Positions 13,205-20,970 of a stretch of 30,120 nucleotides of DNA are shown one piece after another; position 1 is the first letter of the stretch, and each line of letters opens with the position of its first letter. The translations under genes and the position numbers were made by a program. Source of the stretch: an uncultured Oscillospiraceae bacterium (lineage in GTDB: Bacteria > Bacillota > Clostridia > Oscillospirales > Oscillospiraceae); contig CAJUEU010000001.1 in assembly GCA_910585735.1 (NCBI GenBank), positions 68,028 through 98,147 of the forward strand, written 5' to 3'. The notes beneath the pieces were generated by a model, which was not told the DNA's origin, made no database searches, and saw only the letters and a list, made by a program, of their open reading frames with translations.

Positions 13205-15868
13205 ATGAGCAAAGAATTGCCCAAGGCTTATGAGCCCCAAGAGGTGGAAGGCCGCGTCTATGAAATGTGGGAGAAGGGTGGCTGCTTCAAGGGCCACCGG
13301 GATCCCAACAAAAAGCCCTTCACCATCGTCATGCCGCCCCCCAATGTCACCGGCCAGCTCCACATGGGTCACGCCATGGACTGCACCCTCCAGGATATTC
13401 TGATCCGCTTCAAGCGGATGGAGGGCTATGCCGCTCTCTGGGTCCCCGGCACCGACCACGCCGGTATTGCCACCCAGATCAAGGTGGAGGAGGACCTGCG
13501 GGAGAACGAGGGCCTGACCCGCTACGACCTGGGCCGGGAGAAGTTCCTGGACCGGGTGTGGGACTGGAAAGCCAAGTACGGTGCCCGCATTGTAGAGCAG
13601 CAGAAGAAGATGGGCGTGTCCTGCGATTGGGACCGGGCCCGGTTCACCATGGACGAGGGACTCAGCAAGGCGGTCCGTCACGTGTTCGTGAACCTATACA
13701 GCAAGGGCCTGATCTATAAGGGCTCCCGGATCATCAACTGGTGCCCTCACTGCGTCACCGCCCTTTCTGACGCCGAGGTGGAGTATCAGGACAAGCCCGG
13801 CCATCTCTGGCACCTGCGGTACCCCATCAAAGGGGAGAAGGACCGCTATGTGATCGTGGTCACCACCCGGCCTGAGACCATGCTGGGCGATACCGGCGTG
13901 GCGGTAAATCCCAACGATGAGCGGTATACCGACCTGGTGGGCAAGACCTGTATCCTGCCTCTGGTGGGCCGGGAAATGCCCATTGTGGCTGACGAGTATG
14001 TGGATGTTGAGTTCGGCACCGGCTGCGTGAAGATGACCCCGGCCCACGACCCCAACGACTTTGAGGTAGGCCTTCGCCACAATCTGGAGACCATCCGTGT
14101 TTTGGATGATAACGGCAAGGTTGTGGAGGGGTACGGTCGCTATTCCGGCATGGACCGTTATGAGGCCCGGAAAGCCATTGTTCATGACCTGGAGGAGCAG
14201 GGCTACCTGGTGAAGATCGAGGACCATCAGCACAATGTGGGGACCTGCTACCGCTGTCACAACGATGTGGAGCCTTTGATTTCCGCCCAATGGTTTGTGA
14301 AGATGGGCCCCATGATCGATGAGGCGATCCGTGTGGTGAAGGACGGGGAGACCAGGTTTGTCCCCGAGCGTTTCTCCAAGAACTATATCAACTGGATGGA
14401 AAATCTCCATGACTGGTGTATTTCCCGCCAGCTCTGGTGGGGGCATCGGATCCCGGCCTGGACCTGCGAGGAGTGCGGTAAGCTGACGGTCTCTGAGACC
14501 GACCCCACTCACTGCGAGCACTGCGGCGGTGAGCATATCCACCAGGAGGAGGATGTGCTGGATACCTGGTTCTCCAGCGCCCTGTGGCCCTTCTCCACCC
14601 TGGGTTGGCCCGAGGAGACTGAGGACCTGAAGTATTTCTATCCCACCGATGTGTTGGTCACCGGCTATGACATTATCACCTTCTGGGTGTCCCGGATGAT
14701 CTTCTCGGGCTGTGAGCACACCGGGAAGCCTCCCTTCCATACGGTGCTGATCCATGGCCTGGTCCGGGACGACAAGGGGCGGAAAATGTCCAAGTCTCTG
14801 GGGAACGGCGTGGATCCCCTGGTGGTGGCCGATCAGTACGGTGCCGACGCCCTGCGGTTCAACCTGGTGACAGGCAATTCCCCCGGAAACGATATGCGCT
14901 TCCTGCCCGAGCGGTGCGAGGCCATGCGGAACTTCGCCAACAAGATCTGGAACGCCGCGCGGTTTGTTCAGATGAACCTGACCATTGACAAGGTGGCGTT
15001 TCCCAGGGAGTTGATGCTGGAGGATAAGTGGATCCTTTCCAAGCTTAACGAGCTGATCCCCCAGGTTACCGAGAATATGGACAAATACGAGTTGGGCGTG
15101 GCCGCCCAGAAGGTCTACGACTTTATCTGGGACAACTATTGTGACTGGTATATTGAGTTTACCAAGGCACGGCTCCAGGGAGAGGACCAAACGGCCAAGG
15201 AGCAGGCTCAGCAGGTGCTGTGCTATGTGCTCGCCGAGACCTTGAAGCTACTCCATCCCTTCATGCCCTTCCTCACGGAGGAGATCTGGCAGGCCCTTCC
15301 CAAGGCGGAAGGAATTGGGGAGGGAGACTTCCTGATGCTTCAGAAGTGGCCTGAGCCTCAGACTGAACTGAGCTTCCCTGAGGAGGAGAAAGCCATCGAC
15401 CTGATCATCGAGGTCACCCGGGCCATTCGGGGCAAGCGGTCTGAGCTCAATGTGCCGCCCTCGAGGAAGGCTCAACTCACCATTGCTTCCGCCGAGACCC
15501 ATATTTTCGCCCAGGGAATTCCCTTGCTGAAGCGGTTGGCCTGGGCCAGCGATGTGACCGTTCTGGGACTGGCGGATGCCGGAAGCAGCGACGAGATGCG
15601 GAAGAAGGGCATGGTAGAGGTCATCACCCATGCCGCCCGGGTCTTTATGCCTCTGGCGGAGCTGGTGGACATGGCGGAGGAAAAAAAGCGGCTGGAAAAA
15701 GAACTGGGGCAGAGGAAGAATGAGCTTGCCGGTTTGGAGGCCCGTCTTGGCAATCCCAATTTTGTGGGGAAGGCGCCGGCCCAGGTGGTGGAGGGCCAGC
15801 GTGCCCGGGCGGAAGAGCTGAAGAGTCTTATCATAAAGCTGGAGGAATCCTTGGCTTCCATGGGATAA
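13205..15868 (+). CDS. valS: Valyl-tRNA synthetase
   Basis: An 887-residue class I synthetase with an editing domain, charging tRNA-Val. PPPNVTGQLHMGHAM carries HIGH as HMGH (53-56) and KMSKS lies at 527-531. The CP1 editing domain follows, with TTRPETMLGDTGVAVNP and the GTGCVKMTPAHDPNDF motif. The NYINWMENLHDWCISRQLWWGHRIPAW segment and zinc-type cysteines (CEECGK...CEHCGG) follow, and a C-terminal coiled coil, from about residue 820, is rich in Lys, Glu and Arg. ATG 13205 has AAAGGAG 8 bases upstream. The gene is second in the T-box operon. Codon use is markedly C/G-ending, consistent with high expression. Confidence 0.98.
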   Translation: MSKELPKAYEPQEVEGRVYEMWEKGGCFKGHRDPNKKPFTIVMPPPNVTGQLHMGHAMDCTLQDILIRFKRMEGYAALWVPGTDHAGIATQIKVEEDLRENEGLTRYDLGREKFLDRVWDWKAKYGARIVEQQKKMGVSCDWDRARFTMDEGLSKAVRHVFVNLYSKGLIYKGSRIINWCPHCVTALSDAEVEYQDKPGHLWHLRYPIKGEKDRYVIVVTTRPETMLGDTGVAVNPNDERYTDLVGKTCILPLVGREMPIVADEYVDVEFGTGCVKMTPAHDPNDFEVGLRHNLETIRVLDDNGKVVEGYGRYSGMDRYEARKAIVHDLEEQGYLVKIEDHQHNVGTCYRCHNDVEPLISAQWFVKMGPMIDEAIRVVKDGETRFVPERFSKNYINWMENLHDWCISRQLWWGHRIPAWTCEECGKLTVSETDPTHCEHCGGEHIHQEEDVLDTWFSSALWPFSTLGWPEETEDLKYFYPTDVLVTGYDIITFWVSRMIFSGCEHTGKPPFHTVLIHGLVRDDKGRKMSKSLGNGVDPLVVADQYGADALRFNLVTGNSPGNDMRFLPERCEAMRNFANKIWNAARFVQMNLTIDKVAFPRELMLEDKWILSKLNELIPQVTENMDKYELGVAAQKVYDFIWDNYCDWYIEFTKARLQGEDQTAKEQAQQVLCYVLAETLKLLHPFMPFLTEEIWQALPKAEGIGEGDFLMLQKWPEPQTELSFPEEEKAIDLIIEVTRAIRGKRSELNVPPSRKAQLTIASAETHIFAQGIPLLKRLAWASDVTVLGLADAGSSDEMRKKGMVEVITHAARVFMPLAELVDMAEEKKRLEKELGQRKNELAGLEARLGNPNFVGKAPAQVVEGQRARAEELKSLIIKLEESLASMG

Positions 15869-15908
15869 ATTTCCAAATTCTGACAAAATAGAGCCCTTTG
15901 GGTGTGAT

Positions 15909-15946
15909 AAAATCGCTGTATCTCGTAAGAGGTACAGCGATTTTTT
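15909..15946 (+). terminator. Terminator after valS, directly before spoIIAA
   Basis: A stem of 12 bp (15909-15920 with 15933-15944) is extended inside by CTC/GAG with loop GTAA and ends in six T residues (15941-15946). Only 22 bases separate it from the next start codon, so it is either the valS terminator or an attenuator for the spoIIA operon. Confidence 0.88.
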
Positions 15947-15968
15947 GCACCAAGGAGGAGGGGCGAAT

Positions 15969-16277
15969 ATGCCTGTCAATTGTTTGGAGGATGGAAAGGT
16001 CCTGACCGCGAAGATCGTGGGGGAGGTGGACCACCATGCGGCCCGGGGACTGATGGAGGAACTGGGACGTCAAATTGATGGAACGCTGCCTCGGGAGCTT
16101 CGGCTGGACCTGAGCGGCGTTACTTTTATGGATTCATCGGGTATTGCGGTGGTACTGCGCAGTTGGAAGCGGATGAGCCAGTTTGGCGGGAGCACTACTC
16201 TTTGCTCGGTTCCGGTCCAATCAGCTAAAGTATTGAAAGCGGCAGGGGTCGACAAGCTTATTTGTTTCGCAGATTGA
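15969..16277 (+). CDS. spoIIAA: Anti-sigma F factor antagonist SpoIIAA
   Basis: A 102-residue STAS-domain protein. LDLSGVTFMDSSGIAVVLRSWK contains the phosphorylatable serine (Ser57, by alignment with SpoIIAA Ser58 in Bacillus). Unphosphorylated, it removes SpoIIAB from sigma-F, so that forespore sigma-F becomes active; SpoIIE phosphatase is the known activator. AAGGAGGAGG (15952-15961) precedes ATG 15969. The order spoIIAA-spoIIAB-sigF is the classical one. No promoter fits between the terminator and the gene. A pure STAS regulator of a different sigma factor is excluded by the downstream sigma-F type gene. Confidence 0.95.
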   Translation: MPVNCLEDGKVLTAKIVGEVDHHAARGLMEELGRQIDGTLPRELRLDLSGVTFMDSSGIAVVLRSWKRMSQFGGSTTLCSVPVQSAKVLKAAGVDKLICFAD

Positions 16278-16295
16278 ACATAGGAGGACATACAT

Positions 16296-16733
16296 ATGAA
16301 ACCGATCAATGAGGTCAAATTGACGTTCCTGAGCCGCAGCGCCAACGAGGGCTTTGCCCGTACAGCGGCTGCCTGCTTTGCGGCACAGCTTGATCCAACG
16401 CTGGATGAGGTCAACGATGTAAAAACCGCTGTGAGCGAGGCAGTGACCAACTGTATCGTTCACGCTTACCCGGACAAGCTGGGAACAGTCGCCATGCGCC
16501 TTCGGCTTTTTGAAGACAACACTTTGGAGATCCAGGTCAGGGATACCGGGATAGGGATCTCTGATGTGGAAAAGGCCCGGAAACCCCTTTATACAACAGG
16601 GGGAGACGACCGCTCGGGAATGGGTTTTACCATCATGGAGAGCTTTATGGATACCTTGAAGGTAAAATCAACGGAAGGAAAAGGAACCACTGTCACGATG
16701 CGCCGCCGGATCTCTCGCCGGCTTGGCGCATGA
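16296..16733 (+). CDS. spoIIAB: Anti-sigma F factor / serine kinase SpoIIAB
   Basis: A 145-residue GHKL ATPase. The N box lies at EAVTNCIVHAY (E48, N52), the G1 box at DTGIGI (83-88) and the G2 box at SGMGF (107-111). It binds and inhibits sigma-F and phosphorylates SpoIIAA on serine, the cell-specific switch of forespore gene expression. AGGAGGAC lies about 8 bases before the ATG. Its stop overlaps the sigF start codon in an ATGA, 4 bases, so partner and target are made in step. Confidence 0.96.
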   Translation: MKPINEVKLTFLSRSANEGFARTAAACFAAQLDPTLDEVNDVKTAVSEAVTNCIVHAYPDKLGTVAMRLRLFEDNTLEIQVRDTGIGISDVEKARKPLYTTGGDDRSGMGFTIMESFMDTLKVKSTEGKGTTVTMRRRISRRLGA

Positions 16734-17437
16734 GCCTTGAGACTCTGTCCCTGCTGGATGCGGCCAGGGAGGGAGACAATCGGGCCTGCGAACGGCTTCT
16801 GGAGGAGAACTCGGGCCTGGTCTGGAGCGTGGTGCGCAGGTATCTGGGCCGCGGTACCGATCCAGAAGATTTGTATCAATTGGGGTGTCTGGGATTTCTC
16901 AAGGCAGTACGCGGGTTTGACCCCAATTTGGGATATCAGTTTTCCACCTATGCCGTGCCCAAAATCGCTGGGGAGATCCGCCGTTTTTTGCGGGACGATG
17001 GGGCGGTGAAGGTGAGCCGGGGGTTGCGGGAGCAGGGAGGACTTATCCGAAAAGCCAGGGACCTGCTTCAGAGCAAAATGGGCAGGGAGCCAACCCTTTC
17101 CGAGCTTTCAGAGGAAACCGGCCTGGCTCCGGAGGAATTGGCGGCGGTTGAGACGGCGAATGCTCCAGTATCCTCCCTTCAAAGTGAGCTTGGAGACGGT
17201 CTGACGCTGGAACAGACGGTAGGGGACGAGGGAATGGAGGAATATACGCTGGAGCGGATCGCCCTTCGTGAGGCGGTGAACCGTCTTCCTGAGCGGGAGC
17301 GGCAGGTAATAGAACTGCGGTACTTCCGGGGGATGACCCAGGAAAAAGCGGCCCAGATCTTAGGCGTGAGCCAGGTTCAGGTTTCAAGGATCGAACATAA
17401 GGCGGTAGAACGCCTGCGAAATAAGCTCAGTGAATAG
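16730..17437 (+). CDS. sigF: RNA polymerase sigma factor SigF (SpoIIAC)
   Basis: A 235-residue sigma-70 family factor of the sporulation branch. Region 2 includes DLYQLGCLGFLKAVRGFDPNLGYQFSTYAVPKIAGEIRRFL, with the region 2.4 residues that recognise the -10. Region 3 is GREPTLSELSEETGL, and region 4 (about 175-233) holds LPERERQVIELRYFRGMTQEKAAQILGVSQVQVSRIE. It directs early forespore transcription once freed from SpoIIAB. It is slightly shorter than the Bacillus protein. Its start overlaps spoIIAB, and a terminator begins at the stop codon. Confidence 0.96.
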   Translation: MSLETLSLLDAAREGDNRACERLLEENSGLVWSVVRRYLGRGTDPEDLYQLGCLGFLKAVRGFDPNLGYQFSTYAVPKIAGEIRRFLRDDGAVKVSRGLREQGGLIRKARDLLQSKMGREPTLSELSEETGLAPEELAAVETANAPVSSLQSELGDGLTLEQTVGDEGMEEYTLERIALREAVNRLPERERQVIELRYFRGMTQEKAAQILGVSQVQVSRIEHKAVERLRNKLSE

Positions 17438-17477
17438 AGGAGTCCGGCTTCAAAGGAAGAGCCGGGCTCTTCTTTTG
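17436..17477 (+). terminator. Terminator of the spoIIA operon
   Basis: A 14-bp stem with G-U pairs (17436-17449 with 17460-17473) followed by TTT. It begins at the sigF stop codon. Confidence 0.75.
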
Positions 17478-17481
17478 CCTC

Positions 17482-17510
17482 TTGTGCTTTTGAGGAAATT
17501 TTGTTATAAT
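17482..17510 (+). promoter_or_regulatory. Promoter upstream of the M50 protease-scpAB operon
   Basis: TTGTGC (17482-17487), 17 bases, and a perfect TATAAT (17505-17510). Start near 17517 would give a leader of about 45 bases. Confidence 0.7.
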
Positions 17511-17562
17511 GTTACAAATACAGACGCTTTTGTAAGATTGCTGTTTAAGGAGGTTGAGGGAT

Positions 17563-18258
17563 TTGAATGCGTTTTCAACATTCCTCAATAGCATGGATTG
17601 GCAGGGACTTTTTGAGTTCCTGATGACGATGTGCGCTGCGCTGCTTTGCTTGACAGTCCATGAGTTGTCCCATGGGCTGGTAGCCTATAAGCTGGGAGAT
17701 CCCACAGCGAAAAATGGGGGACGGCTTACCTTGAATCCGATCAAGCACATTGACATCTTTGGCTTTGCGATGATGCTGGTGGCGGGAGTCGGCTGGGCTA
17801 AGGCCGTGCCGGTGGATCCAAGACAGTTTAAGAACCCTAAGCGGGATATGGCTCTTACAGCTTTGGCCGGGCCGATTTCAAATTTTATTCTGGCGTTACT
17901 GGTGGCTGGTATACTCAGTCTGCTCTACTCTTCCCAGGGCCTGATAGAGGCTATGATAAAATTTTGGGGAGTCGATGGGCTGGTGCTTGTTTTGAGCTTC
18001 ATGGCCAGCCTTGTTGTGATGAATGTGGGACTGGGAATATTTAATTTGTTTCCCATTCCGCCCCTGGATGGCTCCAAGGTTTTGTTCTCTGTGTTACCGC
18101 CAAAGGTCTACTGGGCCATTTTGCGCTATGAGCGTTATGTGATGGGGGCGTTGATCCTATTGCTGTGGCTTGGCGTTTTTGACGGTCCTTTGCATTGGTT
18201 GATCGACCAGGGACTTTATATTGTTGGCATGATAACCCGGTGTCCGCTGTTTTTGTGA
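17563..18258 (+). CDS. Site-2 protease family (M50) membrane metalloprotease
   Basis: A 231-residue integral membrane protease of the M50 family, YwhC-like small form without a PDZ domain. HELSH (H33, E34, H37) in the second hydrophobic region coordinates zinc, and NLFPIPPLDG (161-170) provides the third ligand; FGWAKAVPVD-like text (GWAKAVPVDPRQFKNPKRDM) is also family-typical. About five membrane segments. A start on ATG is absent: AAGGAGG (17547-17553) is followed by TTG 17554, too close, and TTG 17563, 9 bases away, which I chose. Such proteases often cut membrane-bound regulators, but the target is unknown here. It is the first gene of a run towards scpA and scpB. Confidence 0.86.
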   Translation: MNAFSTFLNSMDWQGLFEFLMTMCAALLCLTVHELSHGLVAYKLGDPTAKNGGRLTLNPIKHIDIFGFAMMLVAGVGWAKAVPVDPRQFKNPKRDMALTALAGPISNFILALLVAGILSLLYSSQGLIEAMIKFWGVDGLVLVLSFMASLVVMNVGLGIFNLFPIPPLDGSKVLFSVLPPKVYWAILRYERYVMGALILLLWLGVFDGPLHWLIDQGLYIVGMITRCPLFL

Positions 18259-18296
18259 GCCGGATATGATTTTTACGATTGGCAGGTGAAGTCCTG

Positions 18297-19094
18297 GTGG
18301 ACGCACCAATTTATCATTTGGAAAAGGTAGTTCGTGTCCGAACTGACGATGTGGAGGACTTTACCGGCCCCTTGGACCTGATCCTAAATCTTTTGGCGAA
18401 GAATAAAATGGAGATCCAGGACATTCAGATCTCCCTGATTTTGGACCAATACATGGAATGGATTGAGAAGCGCAGAGCGATGGACCTTGAGGTGGCCAGT
18501 GAATTCATTACTATGGCCTCTCAGCTCATGTTTATCAAAACCAGAATGCTTCTTTCTATTCACGATGAGGAGGCCATCTCTGAGCTGGACCAGCTCATTG
18601 CGTCGCTGGAGGAGCACCGCCGCCACGAGGGGTATGCCAAGATTCAGGCTATAATTCCCCAGTTTTCAGACCGCTATGAGATAGGCCGGAACTATATCAC
18701 CAAGGTTCCTGAACACATGCCTATAAATAAGGTCTACCATTACCGCCACAAGCCGGAGGACCTGTTTCAAGCGATGACTACAGTGATGGAGCGGGTAGAT
18801 AATCATCTTCCACCGCCGATGGCGGCGTTTGAAGGGATCGTGGGCCGGGAACCCTATCCTGTGTCAGATAAAGCTGGAGAGATCATGGAGCGGCTCCACC
18901 GCTTTGGAGTTACCCGTTTCCACGCTTTGTTTCGGGGAAACCGAAGCCGGAGCGAGATCGTGGCCACTTTTCTTGCGGTGTTGGAGCTTTGCAAGGCACG
19001 GCGGCTTCGTTTGGCCGGGACCGAGACCGATTGTACCGTGACCAGCATTGGAGGCGGCGATGAGGATTTTGAGTTTTCTGCCGATACCTACTGA
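18297..19094 (+). CDS. scpA: Segregation and condensation protein A
   Basis: A 265-residue kleisin subunit of the bacterial SMC-ScpAB complex, which organises and segregates chromosomes. EDFTGPLDLILNLLAKNKMEI and ISLILDQYMEWI mark the N-terminal domain that contacts the SMC neck; the C-terminal winged helix (GVTRFHALFRGNRSRSEIVATFLAVLELCKARRL) binds the SMC head. The middle is less conserved, as expected. Start is uncertain: GTG 18297 has AGGTG 8 bases upstream, whereas TTG 18279 has a weak site. It lies 14 bases before scpB. SMC itself is not in the window. Confidence 0.93.
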   Translation: MDAPIYHLEKVVRVRTDDVEDFTGPLDLILNLLAKNKMEIQDIQISLILDQYMEWIEKRRAMDLEVASEFITMASQLMFIKTRMLLSIHDEEAISELDQLIASLEEHRRHEGYAKIQAIIPQFSDRYEIGRNYITKVPEHMPINKVYHYRHKPEDLFQAMTTVMERVDNHLPPPMAAFEGIVGREPYPVSDKAGEIMERLHRFGVTRFHALFRGNRSRSEIVATFLAVLELCKARRLRLAGTETDCTVTSIGGGDEDFEFSADTY

Positions 19095-19108
19095 GAGGAG
19101 AAACTGAA

Positions 19109-19828
19109 ATGGAATTGAAGGAAGTGGAGTCGGCCATTGAGGGGATCCTCTTTGCTGCGGGAGAGCCAGTGGGGGTAGAGCGACTGTGCATGACCCTGGA
19201 GATTGATAAGGCAACAGCCGATGCAGTCTGCCAGCGGTTGGCGGATCGATACAGCTATGAGCGCCGTGGTATCCGCCTTGTAAAATTGGAAAATTGCTAT
19301 CAGCTTTGCTCGGCGCCTGAATATGCGGACTATATCCGTAAGGCGTTTGAAAGCCGAAAGCCGGCTCGGCTGAGTCAACCGGCACTGGAGGTCTTGGCGA
19401 TCATCGCCTATTATCAGCCTACCACCAAAGCATACGTAGATCAGATCCGTGGAGTGGACAGTTCGTACACAGTGGGACTGCTTACCGAGCGTGAGCTGAT
19501 CGAGGAATGCGGACGAATGGCTGTACCCGGCCGTCCTATTTTGTATCGGACGACTCAGAATTTTCTCCGATCCTTTGGTCTTTCTGGCTTGGAGGACCTG
19601 CCTGAGCTGCCCAACGCTTCCGCGGAGGATGAGCAGTTGACCCTTGATATGGAGAGCAGCATTGCCCGGCTCCAGGAGATGGAGATGGGAGAGGGGCTGC
19701 CAGGGGAAGCATTTTCTGACGAAGAGCTTGAGGCTGCGGCGTTAGAACTGGCCCAGCAGGAGGAGAGAGAAGAGAGCGGGGAACCGGCGGCCATTGCGGC
19801 CTCAAATCGTGAGGAGCTCCCGGAATGA
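19109..19828 (+). CDS. scpB: Segregation and condensation protein B
   Basis: A 239-residue winged-helix protein, ScpB, that dimerises and binds ScpA in the condensin complex. Family marks are IEGILFAAGEPV, LSQPALEVLAIIAYYQPTTK (second winged helix) and PGRPILYRTTQNFLRSFGLSGLEDLPELP. A poorly conserved acidic tail, rich in Glu and Ala (from about residue 185), follows the second winged helix; such tails vary widely between species. GAGAGGAG precedes the ATG. The stop codon overlaps the start of the next gene (ATGA). Confidence 0.95.
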   Translation: MELKEVESAIEGILFAAGEPVGVERLCMTLEIDKATADAVCQRLADRYSYERRGIRLVKLENCYQLCSAPEYADYIRKAFESRKPARLSQPALEVLAIIAYYQPTTKAYVDQIRGVDSSYTVGLLTERELIEECGRMAVPGRPILYRTTQNFLRSFGLSGLEDLPELPNASAEDEQLTLDMESSIARLQEMEMGEGLPGEAFSDEELEAAALELAQQEEREESGEPAAIAASNREELPE

Positions 19829-20433
19829 CAGCGATGAAGGTGTTTCTGCTCCTTCTTCTGGTCATGTTCTTGATCGGCAGGGTCAGGCTAGGCGGGATGG
19901 TAGAGTATTCCGCCCAGGGGCTTTTGGTCCAACTGCGGCTGGGTGCTGTCTGGTATCAGATATATCCAGGAAAGAAGAAGGAGAAAAGGAAAAAATCTCC
20001 TCAGAAGCAGAAAAAAAAGAAGAATGAGCCGTCCAAGAAGAAAATAAAAGACCCGGAGCATAAGGCCGGCAGTTCGCTTTCTCAGGTAAAGCGGTATCTG
20101 CCTTTGGTGGGAGAGGCCGCGGGTGGACTGAAAAAACGTATCACCATAGATCGACTGCTGCTTGACCTCGTTGTGGCATCCGAGAATGCTGCGGGGACGG
20201 CTATGGCCTATGGATATGCCAATGCGGTACTGGGTATGTTGTGGTCTGTGTTTGAGGAAAATTTCAGGGTAAAGGAGCATCGGCTCCGTACTGCGGTGGA
20301 TTTTATGGCCACAAACTCCACAGTTTATCTGAATGCGGCATTTTCCATCCGAATTGGTCAACTGGTCAGTTTTGCCCTTCGGATGTTGTGGTGCTTTTTT
20401 CGGCTATATAGGCAGGGAAGAGGAGAAAAATGA
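19825..20433 (+). CDS. DUF2953 domain membrane protein
   Basis: A 202-residue protein with an N-terminal membrane segment (VFLLLLLVMFLIGRVRL), then a long lysine-rich stretch (PGKKKEKRKKSPQKQKKKK, about residues 49-74) and a C-terminal part (VVASENAAGTAMAYGYANAVLGMLW, FMATNSTVYLNAAFSIRIGQLV) that matches the DUF2953 family common beside scpB, ytfJ and a DacF-like gene in Clostridia. Function is unknown, though its neighbours suggest the spore envelope. It begins in the ATGA overlapping the scpB stop. The lysine stretch includes a run of eight A residues. The basic stretch might bind the inner membrane surface. Confidence 0.82.
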   Translation: MTAMKVFLLLLLVMFLIGRVRLGGMVEYSAQGLLVQLRLGAVWYQIYPGKKKEKRKKSPQKQKKKKNEPSKKKIKDPEHKAGSSLSQVKRYLPLVGEAAGGLKKRITIDRLLLDLVVASENAAGTAMAYGYANAVLGMLWSVFEENFRVKEHRLRTAVDFMATNSTVYLNAAFSIRIGQLVSFALRMLWCFFRLYRQGRGEK

Positions 20434-20456
20434 TCGTATTACCACAGACGGCCTGC

Positions 20457-20485
20457 TTGCGTTGGTACAAGGCCTGTGATATAAT
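20457..20485 (+). promoter_or_regulatory. Promoter of ytfJ
   Basis: TTGCGT (20457-20462), 17 bases, and a perfect TATAAT (20480-20485). The ytfJ start codon is 34 bases after the -10. The ytfJ gene is under sigma-F in Bacillus, but this element looks like sigma-A. Confidence 0.6.
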
Positions 20486-20518
20486 CAAATAAAACTGAAA
20501 GGAAAGAGGCGGTTTTTC

Positions 20519-20929
20519 ATGGAAAAAAGGGAACATCCGCTCAACGATCTGATGGGGTCCACCATGGAGAAGGTAAAGGCTATGGCGGACGTAAACGCAA
20601 TTGTTGGAGATCCCATTCAGGCCGGAGAGGTTACCATTATTCCAATCTCCCGGGTGAGCTATGGGTTTGCCTCAGGCGGAAGTGATTTTGCCAGTAAGAA
20701 CCAAAAGCCGGACAGTAACAACGCCTTTGGCGGCGGCAGTGGTGCCGGCGTGAACATTATCCCCATCGCGTTTCTTGTGGTTCGGGGAGAGAATGTTCGG
20801 CTTTTGCCTGTGATGCCTCCGCCGGGCGGCGCGGTGGACCGTGTGGTGGATATGGTGCCGGAATTGGTGGATAAAATTACCGATTTTGTGGAGAAGCAGA
20901 AGGAAAAGAAGGATACTCAGGACTTTTAA
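20519..20929 (+). CDS. ytfJ: Spore protein YtfJ (GerW family)
   Basis: A 136-residue small protein of the GerW/YtfJ family. The sequence HPLNDLMGSTMEKVKAMADVNAIVGDP, followed by TIIPISRVSYGFASGGSDF and the Gly-rich AFGGGSGAGVNIIPIAFLVV, is diagnostic. In Bacillus subtilis YtfJ (GerW) is a spore protein required for proper germination; the molecular role is unclear. The C-terminus is a Lys/Glu-rich helix (VEKQKEKKDTQDF). AAAGGAAAGAGG lies before ATG 20519. A DacF-like carboxypeptidase gene follows, reinforcing the spore-envelope setting. Confidence 0.93.
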   Translation: MEKREHPLNDLMGSTMEKVKAMADVNAIVGDPIQAGEVTIIPISRVSYGFASGGSDFASKNQKPDSNNAFGGGSGAGVNIIPIAFLVVRGENVRLLPVMPPPGGAVDRVVDMVPELVDKITDFVEKQKEKKDTQDF

Positions 20930-20939
20930 TGCATATAAT
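20913..20939 (+). promoter_or_regulatory. Candidate sporulation-type promoter before the DacF-like gene
   Basis: ATA (20913-20915), 16 bases, and CATATAAT (20932-20939) match the sigma-E type layout. The same octamer occurs at the minus-strand element 8865-8858. TATAAT inside could instead be a sigma-A -10 with poor -35. Confidence 0.3.
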
Positions 20940-20970
20940 GACGCTATCTCTTTTGGGGAGGCAGCGTCAT
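20938..20970 (+). promoter_or_regulatory. Hairpin holding the DacF Shine-Dalgarno in its loop
   Basis: ATGACGCT (20938-20945) and AGCGTCAT (20963-20970) form a perfect 8-bp stem ending exactly one base before the ATG at 20971. The 17-base loop contains GGGGAGG (20955-20961), so the ribosome binding site is exposed in the loop while the start codon abuts the base of the stem. Confidence 0.5.

Noticed and set aside
13694..15190. Long open frame (498 codons) on the minus strand opposite valS
   Set aside because: It mirrors the strong codon bias of valS and has no known domain, ribosome binding site or start.
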